In this document: positions 46,011 through 60,300 of the stretch, one piece after another | Position numbering within the stretch: the stretch's first letter is position 1 | Layout of the letters: every line of letters starts with the position of its first letter | Source of the DNA: Scylla paramamosain | Taxonomy: Eukaryota; Arthropoda; Malacostraca; Decapoda; Portunidae | Reading direction: 5' to 3' | DNA length: 64,000 nt | Assembly (NCBI RefSeq): GCF_035594125.1 | Contig: NC_087197.1 | Location: 8,602,110 to 8,666,109, forward strand | Made by a program: the position numbers and the translations under genes | The notes under the pieces: model-generated | What the model was told of the DNA's origin: nothing | Databases searched by the model: none | The model's input: only the letters and a program-made list of their open reading frames with translations

Positions 46011-46566
46011 TTTTTTTTTATTTGTGGGTTTTAACGTTTTGGTACTTAAGGAACTTAAAAACAGTCATAATACACGTTTCTCGTAATGTTCCTTCGTTTC
46101 CCAAAGATAGGGTTCTTTGCATGTATTTAAGCGTTTTTATAGGTAACATGATCAAAAACACTTAAAACACATGTTTTTTGTAATGTTTTTCTGCTTCTCC
46201 ATAAAGGAGTGTTTTGCATGCGTTTTAGCGTTTTGCTATGTAAGGAGCTCAAAAACACATAATGGCAAGTTTTTGGTCAAAGATGGTTTTATTCCCATGT
46301 AATGTGATTGCCCTGCTTTCTAGTGCTTTATTGCCTAACACGCTCAAAAACACTCAAAAGACACTTCTGGTAATGTCATTTTTTTCCCACATTAAGCTAG
46401 TTTCGCATGCTATTTGGGATTTTGCTAAATAAGAATATTAAAAACACTGAAAATACACGCTTTTGGTAAGATTGTTCTGTTTCTCAATTAAGATTGTTAT
46501 TCATGAGTTTCAGCATTTTGGTATCTAAGAAACTTCTTTATATACACGAGTTTTTGCGCTTTTTGC

Positions 46567-46620
46567 CTTGGTGTTCTTGTGAACCACAACGTCTTTTGCT
46601 CGAAAATAATAAGACACTCA
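46567..46620 (-). repeat. Hairpin-bearing monomer variant (reverse copy)
   Basis: GTTCTTGTGAACCACAACG followed by TCTTTTGCTCGAAAATAATAAG is the reverse paralogue of the variant at 35,741 and a direct paralogue of the one at 37,491-37,540. One arm of the hairpin is partly eroded. Confidence 0.78.
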
Positions 46621-47464
46621 TTATACACGTTTCTCGTAATGTCCTTTTATTTCCCAATAGGGAGTGCTTTGCATCCATTTTCACCTTTTTTGTAGGTAAC
46701 ATGCTCAAAAACACTCAAAATATAGCTTTTTGGTAATGTTATTTTTTTTTTTTTCATATTGGTTGGTTTGCATCCGTTTTACGTTTTTCTACGTAAAACA
46801 CCAAAAAGACACGTTTTCAGTAATTTTGTTTTGGATTCGCATATAGAGTGACTTCCATGTTTTGGTGCCTAACATGCTGAAAAACACTCATAAGACAGTT
46901 TTCTGGCAAAGACGTTTGATTTCCCCATATATGTGGCTAAAATTAACTTTTTCGATAATGTTCTTATTTCACAAAATTTCATGAATTTTGCCCGAATTTT
47001 GGCATCTCGGTACCTGTGAAGATGAATAAGAAAGAAAAAAAATATCGTATTTTATTATTTATTTATTTATTTTTTCTCAATAGAGAGTTATTTGTGGCTT
47101 TTAGCTTTTTGGTACTTAATGAATTCAAAAACACTCATAATACACGTTTCTCGTAATGTCTTTCGTTTCCCACAAATAGGGTTCTTAGCATGTATATAAG
47201 CGTTTTATTGGTAACATGATCAAAAACACTCAAAATACATTTTTTTTTTTTTTTTAATGTTATTCTGTTTCTCCATAAAGTGTGTTTTGCATGCGTTTTA
47301 GCGTTTTGGTATATAAGGAGCTCAAAAACACTTAAAGCAAGTTCTTGGTAAACATTAGTTTTATTCCCAAGTAATGTGATTGCCCTACTTTTTAGTGTTT
47401 TACTGCTTATCACTTTCAAAAACACTCAATAGACACTTTTCTGAAAATGTCGTTTTTTTTATCA

Positions 47465-47750
47465 CATGAAGCTGGTTTCGCAATCAATTTGGGTTTTGGG
47501 TAACTAAGAATGTGAAAAGCACTCAAAATACACGCATTTAGTAAGGTTGTTCTCTTTCTCAATTAAGAGTATTATTCTTGAGTTTCAGCATTTTAGTATC
47601 TAGTAAACTAGCTAGTTTCGCATGTAATTTAGGATTTTCGTAACTAAGAATGTGAAAAACACTCAAAATACACACATTTTGTAAGGTAATTCTGTTTCTC
47701 AATTGAAAGTGTTATTCATGAATTTCATCCTTTTGGTATCTAAGAAACTT
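47465..47750 (-). repeat. Tandem duplication of about 135 bp in reverse satellite
   Basis: The segment from TTTCGCA through CAGCATTTTAGTATCTAG is followed by CTAGCTAGTTTCGCATG, and the same monomers run again to TTTTGGTATCTAAGAAACTT. The two halves differ. The first reads GGTTTTGGGTAACTAAG, like the CCAAAACCCCAAATT type; the second reads GGATTTTCGTAACTAAG, like the ACGAAAATCCCAAATT type. They therefore come from different subunits joined by unequal exchange. This lengthens the box interval 47,009-48,251 to about 1242 bp. Confidence 0.75.
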
Positions 47751-50700
47751 CTCTAGGTACACTAGTTTTTCCGTTTTTTGCCTTATGGTTCTTGTGGAAC
47801 TATAAAACACTCATTATACACGTTTCTCAGAATGTCCTTTTGTTTTGCAATACTTTGCATCCGTTTTTGCATTTTTTTTAGGTAACAAGCTCAAAAAAAT
47901 TCAAAATATACATTTTTGGCAATGTTATTCTATTTCTTCATATTGGTTGGTTTGCATCCTTTTTAGCGTTTTTCTACGTAAAACACTGAAAAGACACGTT
48001 TTCAGTAATTTTGTTTTGGATTCCCATATTGAGTGAATTCCATGCTATTATCGTTTTGGTACCCAACATACTGAAAAACATTCAAAAGTAAGGTTTCTCG
48101 TAAAGTCGTTTAATTTTCTCATGTAGATGGCTTTGCATTCACTTAAGAGTTTAGTAACATAACATTCCGAAAAAAAAGCTAAAATTAACTTTTTTGATAA
48201 TATTTTTTATCACATAATTGCCCAGAATTTTCCTAGAATTTTGGCATCTCGGTACCTATGAAGATGAATAACAAAAAAAAAAATTGCCGTTTTTTTATAT
48301 AAATATTTATTTTTTCTTTATAAAGAGTGTTATTTGTTGGTTTTAGTTTTTTGGTTCTTAAGGAACTTAAAAACACTCATAATACACGTTTCTCGTAATG
48401 TCCTTTCGTTTCCCAAACATAGGGTTCTTTGCATGTATTTTCGCGTTTTTATAGGTACCATGATCAAAAACACTCAAAATACATGTTTTTGGTAATGTTA
48501 TTCTAATTCTCCATAAAGGGTGTTTTGCATTAGTTTTAGCGTTTTGGTATGTAAGAAGCTCAAAAAAACTTAAAGGCAAGTTCTTGGTAAAAGTTGGTTT
48601 CATTCCCATGTAATGTTATTGATCTGCTTTTTAGTGCTTTATTACCTATCACGCTCAAAAAACACCCAAAGTCACTTTTCTGGTAATGTCATTTCTTACC
48701 AACATAAAGCTAGATTTGCATGCAATTTGGGGTTTTGGTAAATAACAATGTGAAAAACACTCAAAATACACGCATTTCGTAAGGTTGTTATGTGTCATTT
48801 AAGAGTGTTATTCATGAGTACCAGCGTTTTGGTAACTCCATATACACGAGTTTTTGCGTTTTTTGCCTTATGGTTCTTGTGAAACTATAAAACACTCATT
48901 ATTCACGTTTCTCGTAATGTCCTTTTGTTTCCCAATATAGAGCGCTTTGCATCATTTTTCGCGTTTTTTGTAGGTAACAAGATTAAAAACACTCAAAATA
49001 TACCTTTTTGGTAATATTCTATTTCTTCATATTTGTTGGTTTGCATCCGTTTTAGCGTTTTTCTACCTAAAACACAGAAAAGACACGTTTTCAGTATTTT
49101 TTTTTGGATTTTCATATAGATTGACTTCCATATTATTTATCGTTTTGATGCCTAACAAGCTGAAAATCACTCAAAAGACAGGTTTCTGGTAAAGTCTTTT
49201 AATTTCCTCATATATGTGGCTTTGCATGCACTTTAGAGTTTGGTAAATAACAGTCCGAAAAAAAGCTAAAATTAACTTTTTTGATAATGATCTTTTATCA
49301 CATAATTGCCCTGAATTTTACCATAATTTTGGCATCTCGATACCTGTGAAGATGAAATAAAAAAAAAATAAAAAAAAATTCCTGTTTTCTTTCTTTCTTT
49401 ATTTTTTTTTCTAAATAAAGAGTGTTACTTGTGGGTTTTAGCTTTTTGGTTCATAGGGAACTTGAAAAAAATTATAATACACGTTTCTCGTAATATCCTT
49501 TCCTTTCCAAAACATAGGGTTCTTTGCATGTATTTAAGCGTTTTTTATAGATAACATGATTAAAAAACATTCAAAATACCTGTTGTAGGTTATGTTATTT
49601 TGTTTCTATATAGTGTGTTTTGCATTCGTTTTAGCGCATATAAGGAGCTGAAAAACACTTAAAGACAAGTTCTTGATAAAAGTTGGTTTTATTCCATGTA
49701 ATGTGATTGCCCTGCTTTTTAGTGCTTTATTGCCTAACACTCTCAAAAACACTCAAAAGACACCTTTCTGGTAATGTCATTTTTTTCCCATATCAACCTA
49801 TATTCGCATGGAATTTCGTTTTTTTTTTTTTAACTAAGAATGTGAAATAACACTCAAAATACACGCATTTAGTAAGGTTGTTGCGTTTTTCAATTAAGAG
49901 TTTTATTCATGTGTTTCAGCATTTTGGTATCTAAGAAACTTCTCCATATATACGAGTTTTTGTGTTGCCTTGTGGATCTTGTGAAACTGTAAAACACTCA
50001 TTATACACGTTTCTCGTAATGTCCTTTTGTTTCCCAATATAGAGTGCTTTGCATGCATTTTCGCGTTTTTTGTAGGTAACAAGCTCAAAAACACTCAAAA
50101 TATACGTTTTTGGTGGTTTTTCTATTTCTTCGTATTGGTTGGTTTGTATCCGTTTTAGCGTTTTTCTACGTAAAACACTGAGAAGACATGTTTTCAGTAA
50201 TTTTGTTTTGGATTCCCATATTGAGTGACTTCAATGGTATTTATCGTTTTGGTGCCTAACATGCTAAAAAACACTCAAAAGACAGGTTTCTTGTAAAGTC
50301 ATTTAATTTCCATATGTAGGTGGCTTTGCATGCACTTTAGGGTTTGGTACATAACAGTCCGAAAAAAAGCTATAATTAACTTTTTTGACAATGTTCTTTT
50401 TTCCACATAATATCCCTGAATTTTGCCAGAATTTTGGCATCTTGGTATCTATGAAGATGAACAACAAAAAGAAAAAAATTGCTATTTTTTTATTTATTTT
50501 TTTCTCTATAAAGAGTGTTATTTGTGGGTTTTAGGTTTTTGGTACTTAAGGAACTTAAAAACACTCATAATAGACGTTTCTCATAATGTCCTTTCGTTTC
50601 CCAAATATAGGGTTCTTTGCATATATTTAAGCGTTTTTATAGGTAACATGATCAAAAACACTCAAAATACATGTTTTTGGTAATGTTTTTCTGTTTCTAC

Positions 50701-51165
50701 ATAAAGGGTGTTTTGCATGCATTATAGCGTTTCAATATGTAAGGAACTCAAAAAAAATTAAAAGCAAGTTCTTTGTAAAATTCGGTTTTATTCCCATGTA
50801 AAGTGATTGCCCTGCTTTTTAGTGTTTTATTGCCTAACACGCTCAAAAACACTAAAAAGACACTCTTCTGGTAATGTCATTTTTTTTTCCCACATAAAGC
50901 TAGTTTCGCATGCAATTTGGGGTTTTGGTAACTAAAAATGTGAAAAACACTCAAAATACACCCATTTGGTAAGGTTGTTCTGCATCTCAATTAAGAGTGT
51001 TATTCATGAATTTCAGCGTTTTGGTACCTAAGAATCTCAAAAACACTCATAATGCACGTTTCTCGTAATATCGCTCTATTTCTTCATATAGGGTGCTTTG
51101 CATGCATTTTGGCATTTTTTTTCACGTAAAAGCTGAAAACACTGAAAATACACGCTTTTGGTAAT

Positions 51166-51317
51166 AAGAACATAAGAACATAAGAAATAACTAAATCTGC
51201 AAGAAGGCATCAGGCCTACAAGTGGCAGTGCTTGTAGGAAATATGCCTACCTATTTCCACCTATCATCCCCATCCATAAATTTGTAATTTTCTCTTACTC
51301 TTCCCAAATGCCTCAGC
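51166..51317 (-). mobile_element. 5'-truncated CR1-like LINE remnant, 152 bp
   Basis: Non-satellite sequence with higher GC. On the minus strand it ends in two TTCTTATG 8-mers, the tail form of CR1-type LINEs. It matches 62,220-62,371 over its full 152 bp with about eight substitutions. It holds the end of the second open frame and the 3' UTR. On the plus strand it interrupts the satellite exactly between GGTAAT (51,160-51,165) and GTCATTTTTTTCCCAC (51,318 on), which are contiguous in ordinary monomers. I see no target-site duplication. The 3' junction base is the same as that of the long element at 62,220. Confidence 0.9.
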
Positions 51318-54300
51318 GTCATTTTTTTCCCACATGAAGTTAGTTTCGCATGGAATTTGGGCTTTTGGTAACTAAGAATGTAAAAAAAACACTCAAAATA
51401 CACGCATTTAGTAAGGTTGTTCTGTTTCTTGATTAAGAGTGTTATTCATGAGTTTCAGTATTTTGGCATCTTAGAAACTTCTCCATAGTCGAGATTTTGC
51501 GTTTTTTGCCTTGTGATTCTGGTGAAACTATAAAACACTCATTATACACGTTTCTCATTACGTCCTTTTTTTTTTTTTCCTTATATAGAGTGCTTTGCAT
51601 CCATTCTCGCGTTTTTTTTTTATGTAACAAGCTCAAAAACACACAAAATATAGTTTTTTGGTATTGTTATTCTATATCTTCATATTGGTTGGTTTTTGCA
51701 TCCGTTTTAGCGTTTTTCTACCTAAATCTTTCAAAAGACACGTTTTCAGTAATTTTGTTTTGGATTTCCATATAGAGTGACTTTCATAATATTTATCGTT
51801 TTGGTGCCTAACATGCAGAAAAACACTCAAAAGACAGGTTTCTTGTAAAGTCGTTAAATTTGATCAGGTAGGTGGCTTTGCATACACTTTATGGTTTGGA
51901 ACATAACTCCGAAAAAAAAGGTAAAATTAACTTTTTTGATAAGGTTTTTTCCACATAATTTCCCTGAATTTTGGCAGAATTTTGGCATCTTAATACCTAT
52001 GATTATCAATAACAAAAAATTAAAAATTCTATTTTTTTATTTATTTTTTTTTTCCTCTATAAAGAGTGTTATTTGTAATTTTTAACGTTTTAGTATTTAA
52101 GGAACTTAAAAACATTTATAATACACATTTCTCGTAATGTCCTTTCGTTTCCCAAATATGGGGATCTTTGCATGTATTTAAGCGTTTTTATAGGAAACAT
52201 GATAAAAAACACTCAAAACACTTGTTTTTGGTAATGTTATTCTGCTTCTCCATAAAGAAGTGTTTTGCATGCGTTTTAGCGATTTGGTATGTAAGGAGCT
52301 GAAAAACACTTCAACGCAAGTTCTTGGTAAAAGTTGGTTTTATTCCAATGTAATATGATTGCCCTGCTTTTTAGTGCTTTATTGCCTAACACGCTCAAGA
52401 ACACTGAAAAGATACTTCTGGTAATGTTATTTTTTTCCAACATAAAACTAGTTTCGCATGCTTTTTAGGGTTTTGCGAAGAATGTGAAAAAAAACACTCA
52501 AAATACACGCATTTCGTAATGTTGTTCTGTTTCTCAATTAAGATTGTTATTCATGAGTTTCAGCATATTGGTATCTAAGAAACTTCTTTATATACACGAG
52601 TTTTTGTGTTTTTTGCCTTGTGGTTCCTGTGAACCAAAAGTTCTTTTGCCCGAAAATAATAAGACACTCATTATATTTTCTTTCCCAATACATGCTTTGC
52701 ATCCATTTTCGCGCTTTTTGTAGGTAAAAATCTTAAAAACACTCAAAATATACCTCTTTGGTAATGTTATTCTATTTCTTCATATTGGTTGGTTTTCATC
52801 TGTTTTACCGTTTTTCTACGTAAAACACCGAAAAGACACGTTTTCAGTAATTTTGTTTTCAATTCCTAAAGAATATTCACAGAATTTTGGCATCTTATTA
52901 CCTATGAAGATGGATAACAAAAAAAAAGAAAATTTTATTTTCTTTTTTTCTCTATAAAGTGTTATTTGTGGGTTTTAGCTTTTTTGGTACTTAAGGAACC
53001 TAAAAACACTCATAATACACGTTTTTCGTAATGTCCTTTCGTTTCCAAAAATAGGGTTCTTTGCATGTATTTAAGCGGCTTTATTGGTAACATGATCAAA
53101 AACACTCAAAACACATGTTTTTGGTAATGTTCTTCTGTTTCACCATAAAGTGTATTTGGATGCGTTTTAGTATTTTGGTATATAAGGAGCTTAAAAACAC
53201 TTAAAGGCAAGTTCTTGGTAAAACTTCGTTTTACTCCAATGTAATGTGATTGCCCTCCTTTTTAGTGCTTTATTGCCTATCACGCTCAAAAACACTCAAA
53301 AGACACTTTTCTGGTAAAGTAATTTTTTTTTCCCAACAAATCTATTTTCGCATGCAATTTGGGGTTTTGGTAACTAAGAATTTTAAAAGCACTCAAAATA
53401 CACGCATTTCGTAAGGTTGTTCTCTTTCTCAATTAATAGTGTTATACATGAATTTTAGCATTTTGGTATCAAGGGAACCACTCCATATACACAAGATTTT
53501 GCGTTTTTTGCCTTGTGGTTCTTTTGAACTATAAAACACTTATTATACATTTTTCTTGCAATGTCCTTTTGTTTCCCAATATAGAATGCTTTGCATCAAT
53601 TTTCGCGTGTTTTATAGGTACCAAGCTCAAAAACACTCAAACTATACCTTTTTAGTAAAGTCTTTCTATTTCGTGATATTGGTTGCTTTGCATCCGTTTT
53701 AGCGTTTCTCTACGTAAAACACTGAGAAGACACGGATTTTGGATTTTTTGGATTCCCTTATAGAGTGATTTCCTTATTATTAATCGTTTTGGTGCCTAAC
53801 ATGCTAAAAAACACTCAAAAACACAGATTTCTGGTAGGGTCGTTTAATTTTCCTCATATAGGAGGCTTTGCATGCACTTTAGGGTTTGGTACATAACAGT
53901 CGGAAAAAAAAGCTGAAATTAACTTTTTTGATAATATTGTTTTATCATATGATTGCCCTGAATTTTCTAAGAATTTTTGCATCTCGGTACCTATGAAGAT
54001 GAATAACAAAAAAAAAAAAAAAGACAAAAATTCCTATTTTTTTTTTTTCTAAATAAAGAGTGTTATTTGTGGGTTTTAGCTTTTTGGTACTTAAGGAACT
54101 TAAAAAAACACACATAATACACGTTTTTCGGAATGTACTATTGTTTCCCAAACATAATGTTCTTTGCATATATTTAAGCGTTTTTGTAGATAACATGATC
54201 AAAACACTGAAAATACATGTTTTTGGTAATGTTATTCTGTTTCTCCATAAAGTGTGTTTTAAAAGCGTTTTAGCAGTTTTGTATATAAGGTGCTCAAAAA

Positions 54301-57300
54301 CACTTAAAGGCAAGTTTTTGGTATAAATTGGTGTTATTCCAATGTAATATGATTGCCCTGCTTTTTAGTGCTTTATTGCCTATCACGCTCAAAAACATTT
54401 AAAAGACACTTTTCTGGTAATGTCATTTTATCTCTCAGATAAAGGTGGTTTCGCATACAATTTGGGATTTTGGTAACTAAGAATGTGAAAAGCACTCAAA
54501 ATACACGCATTTAGTAAGGTTGTTCTGTTTCTCAATTAAGAGTGTTATTCATAAGTTTCAGCATTTTGGTATCTAGGAAATCTCTCCATATACACGAGTT
54601 TTTGCGTTTTTGCTTTGTGGTTCTTTTGAACTATAAAAGAATCATTATACACTTTTCTTGTAATGTCCTTATGTTTCCCAATATAAAGTGCTTTGCATCT
54701 ATTTTCGCGTTTTTTATAGGTAAAAGTTAAAAAACACTCAAAATATACCTTTTTGGAAACGTTTTTCTATTTCTTGATATTGGTTGGTTTCCATCCGTTT
54801 TAACGTTTTTCTACGTAATACACTGAGAAGACACGTTTTCAGTAACTTTGTTTTGGATTCCCATATAGAGTGAGTTGCTTATTATTTATCGTTTTGGTGC
54901 CTAACATGCTAAAAAACACTCAAAACAGATTTCTGGTAAGGTCGTTTCATTTCTTTATATTGGAGGCTTTGCATGCACTTTAGGGTTTGGTACATAACAG
55001 TCCGAAAAAAAAAAGCTGAAATTAACTTTTTTGATAATATTCTTTTATCACATAATTGCCCTGAATTTTCCCAGAATTTTGCCATCTCGGTACCTATGAA
55101 GATAAATAACAAAAAATAAAAAATCCAATTTATTTTTTTTATTTTTTTTTAATTTTCTAAATGAAGAGTGTTATTTTTGGGTTTTAGCTTTTTGGTACTT
55201 AAGGAACTTAAAAAAACACTCATAATACAAGTTTCTCGTAATGTCCTTTTGTTTCCCAAACATAATGTTCTTTGCATATACTTAAGCGTTTTTATAGACA
55301 ACATGATCAAAAACACTCAAAATACATGTTTTTGGTAATGTTATTTAGTTTCTCCATAAAGTTTGTTTTCCATGCGTTTTATCTGTTTGGTATATAAGGG
55401 GTTAAAAAACACTTAAAGGCAAATTTTTCGTAAAAGTTGGTTTTATTCCCATGTAATGTGATCGTTCTGCTTTTTAGTGCTTTGTTGGATATCACGCTGA
55501 AAAACACTGCAAAAGACACTTTTCTAGTAATGTCTTTTTTTTTCCCAAATGATGCTAGTTTCGCATGTAATTTGGCATTTTCGTAACTAAGAATGTGAAA
55601 AACACTCAATATACACAATTTAGTAAGGTAGTTCTGTTTATCGATTAAAAGTGTTATTCATGCATTTATTAATTTTGGTAAGTAAGAAATTTCTCTATAT
55701 ACACGAATTTTTGCGTTTATTGACTTGTGGTTCTTTTAAAACTATAAAACACTCATTATACACGTTTCTCGTAATGTCCTTTTGTTTCCTAATATAGAGT
55801 GCTTTACATCCATTTTTGCGTTTTTTGTAGGTAACAAGCTCAAAAACACTCAAAATATATCTTTTTGGTAATGTTATTCTATTTTTTCATATAGGATGGT
55901 TTGTATCCGCTTTAGCATTTTTCTACGTAAAACACTGAAAAGACACGTTTTCAGTAATTTTCTTTTGGATTCACATATTGACTGACTTCCATATTATTTA
56001 TCGTTTTGGTGCCTAACATGCTGAAAAACACTGAAAAGACAGGTTTCTGGTAAAGTCTTTTAACTTCCCTATATAGGTGGCTTTGCATGCACTTTAGGGT
56101 TTGGTACATAACAATCCGAAAAAAAAGCTATAATTAACTTTTATGATAATGTTCTTTTTTCCACATAAATTCCCTGAATTTTGGCAGAGTTTTGGCATCT
56201 CGGTACCTATTAAGATGAATAACAAAAAAAAATCCCATTTTTTGTTTTTTTATTTATTATTATTATTTTTTTTTCTAAAGAGTGTTATTTTTGGGTTTTA
56301 GCTTTATGGTACTGAAGGAACTTAAAAATCACTCATAATACACGTTTCTCATAATGTTCTTTCGTTTCCCAAACATAAGGTTCTTTGCATGTATTTAAGC
56401 GTTTTTATTGATAACATGATCAAAAACACTCAAAATACATGTATTTAAAAATGTTTTTCTGTTTCTGCATGAAGTGTATTTTGCATGCGTTTTAGCGTTT
56501 TGGAATGTAAGGAGCTTAAAAACACTTAAAGGCTAGTTCTTGGTAAAATTTGGTTTTATTCCCATGTAATGTGATTTCATTTTGGTATGTTAGAAATTTC
56601 TCTATATACACGAGTTTTTGCGTTTATTGCCTTGTGGTTCTTTTAAAATATAAAACACTCATTATACACGTTTCTCGTAATGTCCTTTTGCTTCCCAATA
56701 TAGAGTGCTTTCCATCCATTTTCGCGTTTTTTGTATGTAACAATTTCAATAACACTCAAAATATACCTTTTTGGTAATGTTATTTTATTTCTTCATATTG
56801 GTTGGTTTGCATCCGTTTTAGTGTTATTCTTCGTAAAACACCGAAAAGACACGTTTTTAGTAATTTGTAATTAATTTGTTTTGGATTCCCATATAGATTG
56901 ACTTTCATGTTATTTATCGTGTTGGTTCCTAACACGCTGAAAAACACTCATAAGACCGTTTTTTGGCAAAGACGTTTAATTCTCCCATATAGGTTGTTTT
57001 GCATGCACTTTAGGGGTTTGGTACATAACAGTCCGAAAAAAAAGCTAAATTTAACTTTTTTGATAATATTCTTATTTCACATAATTTCCTAAATTTTGCC
57101 CGAATTTTGGCATCTCGGTACCTGTGATGATGAATAAGAAACAAAAAATAAATGTATTTTTTTTTTATTTATTTATAGCTTCTCAATAAAGAGTGTTATT
57201 TGTGGCTTTTAGCTTTTTGGTAATTAATGAACTTAAAAACATTCATAATACACGTTTCTCGTAATCTTTTGTTTCCCCAAAATACTGTTCTTTGCATGTA

Positions 57301-60300
57301 TTTAAGCGATTTTTTTGATAACATGATCAAAAACACTCAAAATACATGTTTTTGGTAAAGTTATTCTGTTTCCCCATAAAGAGTATTTTGGTATATAAGG
57401 AGCTCAAAAACACTTAAAGGCAAGTTCTTGGTAAAAATTCGTTTTCCTCCAATGTAATGTGATTGCCCTTTTTAGTGCTTTATTGCCTATCACGCTCAAA
57501 AACACTCAAAAGACACCTTTCTGGTAAAGAAATTTTTTTTTTTCCACAAATCTATTATCGTATACAATTTGGGGTTTTGGTAACTAAGAATGTGAAAAGC
57601 ACTCAAAATACACGCATTTATTAAGGTTGTTCTGTTTCTCAATTAGGAGTGTTATACATGAGTTTTAGCATTTTTCTATCTAGGAAACCTCTCCATATAC
57701 ACGAGATTTTGCGTTTTTTGCGTTTTTTTTTCATTATACACTTTTCTTGCAATGTCCTTTTGTTTCCCAATTTTGAGTGCTTTGCATCAATTTCGGTGTT
57801 TTTTGTAGGTAACAAGCTCAAAAACACTCAAAATGTATCTTTTTAGTAACGTTTTTCTATTTCTTGATATTGGTTGCTTTGCATCCGTTTTACCGTTTTT
57901 CTATGTAAAACACTGAGAAGACACGTTTTCAGTAACTTTGTTTTGGATTCCCATATAGAGTGAGTTCCTTATTATTTATTGTTTTGGTGCCTAACATGCT
58001 AAAAACACTTAAAACACAGATTTCTGGTAGGGTCGTTTAATTTCCTCATATAGGAGGCTTTGCATACACTTTAGGGTTTGGTACATAACAGTCCGAAAAA
58101 AAAAGCTTAAATTAACTTTTTTGATAATATTCTTTTATCATATGATTGCCCTGAATTTTCCCAGAATATTTGCATCTCGGTACCTATGAAGATGAATAAC
58201 AAAAAAAAAAATTCCTATTTTTTAATTTTTTTAATTTTTTATTTTCTAAATAAAAAGTGTTATTTGTGGGTTTTAGCTTTTTGGTACTTAAGGAACTTAA
58301 AAAAACACTCATAATACACGTTTCTCATAATGTCCTTTTATTTCCCAAACACAATGTTCTCTGCATGTATTTAAGCGTTTTTATAGATAACATGATGAAA
58401 AACACTCAAAATACATGTTTTTGGTAATTATTCTGTTTCTCTATAAAGTTTGTTTTGCATGCATTTTAGTGGTTAGGTATATAAGGAATTCAAAAAACAC
58501 TTCAAGGCAAGTTCTTGGTATAAATTGGTATTATTCCAATGTAATATGATTGCCCTGCTTTTTAGTGCTTTATTGCCTATCACGCTCAAAAACACTCAAA
58601 AGACACTTTTCTGGTAAAGTATTTTTTTTTCCCACAAATCTATTTTCGCATGCAATTTGGGGTTTTGGTAACTAAGAATGTGAAAAGCACTCAAAATACA
58701 CGCATTTAGTAAGGTTGTTCTGTTTCTCAATTAAGAGTGTTATTCATGAGTTTCAGCATTTTGGTATCTAGGAACCTTCTCCATATACACGAGTTTTTGT
58801 GTTTTTTGTCTTTTGTTTTGTTTTTTTGAACTATAAAAAACTCATTATACACTTTTCTTACTAAGTCCTTTTGTTTTCTAATATAGAGTGCTTTGCATCA
58901 ATTTTCACGTTTTTTTACTAGGTAACAAGCTCAAAAACACTCAAAATATACCTTTTTGGTAATGTTTTTCTATTTCTTGATATTGGTTGGTTTGCATCCG
59001 TTTTAGCGTTTTTGTACGTAAAACATAGAAAAAAAACACGTTTTCAGCAAATTTGTTTTGGATTCTCATATAGAATGAGTTCCTTATTATTTATCGTTTA
59101 GGTGCCTAACATGCTGAAAAACACTCCAAAATTAGATTTCTTGTAAGATCGTTTAATTTCCTCATATAGTAGTCTTTGGATGCACTTTAGGGTTTGGTAT
59201 ATGAGTCCGAAAAAAAAGTTAAAATTAACTTTTTGGATAATTTTCTTTGATCATATAATAGCCCTGAATTTTCCCAGAATTTTTGCATCTCGGTACCTAT
59301 GAAGATGAATAACAAAAAAAAAATGCTATTTTTTTATTTTCTTACTTTTTTTCTAAATAAAGAGTGTTATTTGTGGGTTTTAGCTTTCTGGTATTTAAGG
59401 AACTTAAAAACACTTATAATAATCATTTCTCGTAATGTCCTTTCGTTTCGCGAACATAAGGTTCTATGCATGTATTTATGCGTTTTTATAGATAACATGA
59501 TCAAAAACACTCAAAATAAATGTTTTTGGTAATTATTCTGTTTCTCCATAATGTTTATTTTGCATGCGTTTTAGCGGTTTGGTATATAAGGAGCTTAAAA
59601 ACATTTAAAGGCAAGTTTTTGGTATAAATTGGTGTTATTCCAATGTAATATAATTGCCCTGCTTTTTAGTGCTTTATTCCCTATCACGCTCAAAAACACT
59701 CAAGACACTTTTCTGGTAAAGTCTTTTTTTTCACAAATCTATTTTCACATGCAATTTGGGATTTTGGTAACTAAGAATGTGATAAGCACTCAAAATACAC
59801 GCATTTAGTAAGGTTGTTCTGTTTGTCAATTAAGAGTGTTATTCATGAGTTTCAACATTTTGGTATCTAGGAACCTTCTCCATATACACGAGTTTTTGTG
59901 TTTTTCGCCTTTTGGTTCTTTTGAACTATAAAAAACTCATTATACACTTTTCTTACAAAGTCCTTTTGTTTTCTAATATAGAGTGCTTTGCATCTATTTT
60001 CGCGTTTTTTTGTAGGTAACAAGCTCAAAAACACTCAAAATATACCTTTTTGGTAATGTTTTTCCATTTCTTGATATTGGTTTGTTTGCATCTGTTTTAG
60101 CGTTTTTCTACGTAAAACACAGAAAAAAACACGTTTTCAGCAAATTTGTTTTGGATTCTCATATAGAATGAGTTCCTTATTATTTATCGTTTTGGTGCCT
60201 AACATGCTGAAAACACTTAAAAAACAAATTTCTGTTAAAGTCGTTTAATTTCCTCATATAGGAGTCTTTGGATGCACTTTAGGGTTTGGTACATAAGAGT

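Larger units (their letters stand above)
46011..51165 (-). repeat. Reverse-oriented satellite, proximal part
   Basis: From about 46,011 all monomers read CTCAAAAACACTC on the plus strand. Reverse boxes (GGCATCTCGGTACC) are at about 47,009, 48,251, 49,339 and 50,444. The first 325 bp (46,017-46,341) is the reverse complement of 38,250-38,573, sharing unusual words such as GGTCAAAGATGG and ATAATGGCAAGTTTTTGG. 46,342-46,930 is a direct paralogue of 37,267-37,880. A deletion at about 46,935 joins ATATATGTGGCT to AAAATTAACTTTTTCG. No gene seen. Confidence 0.92.

Noticed and set aside
51150..51335. Target-site duplication around the short LINE
   Set aside because: Left GGTAAT and right GTCATTT do not repeat each other. 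CR1-type insertions often lack clear duplications.
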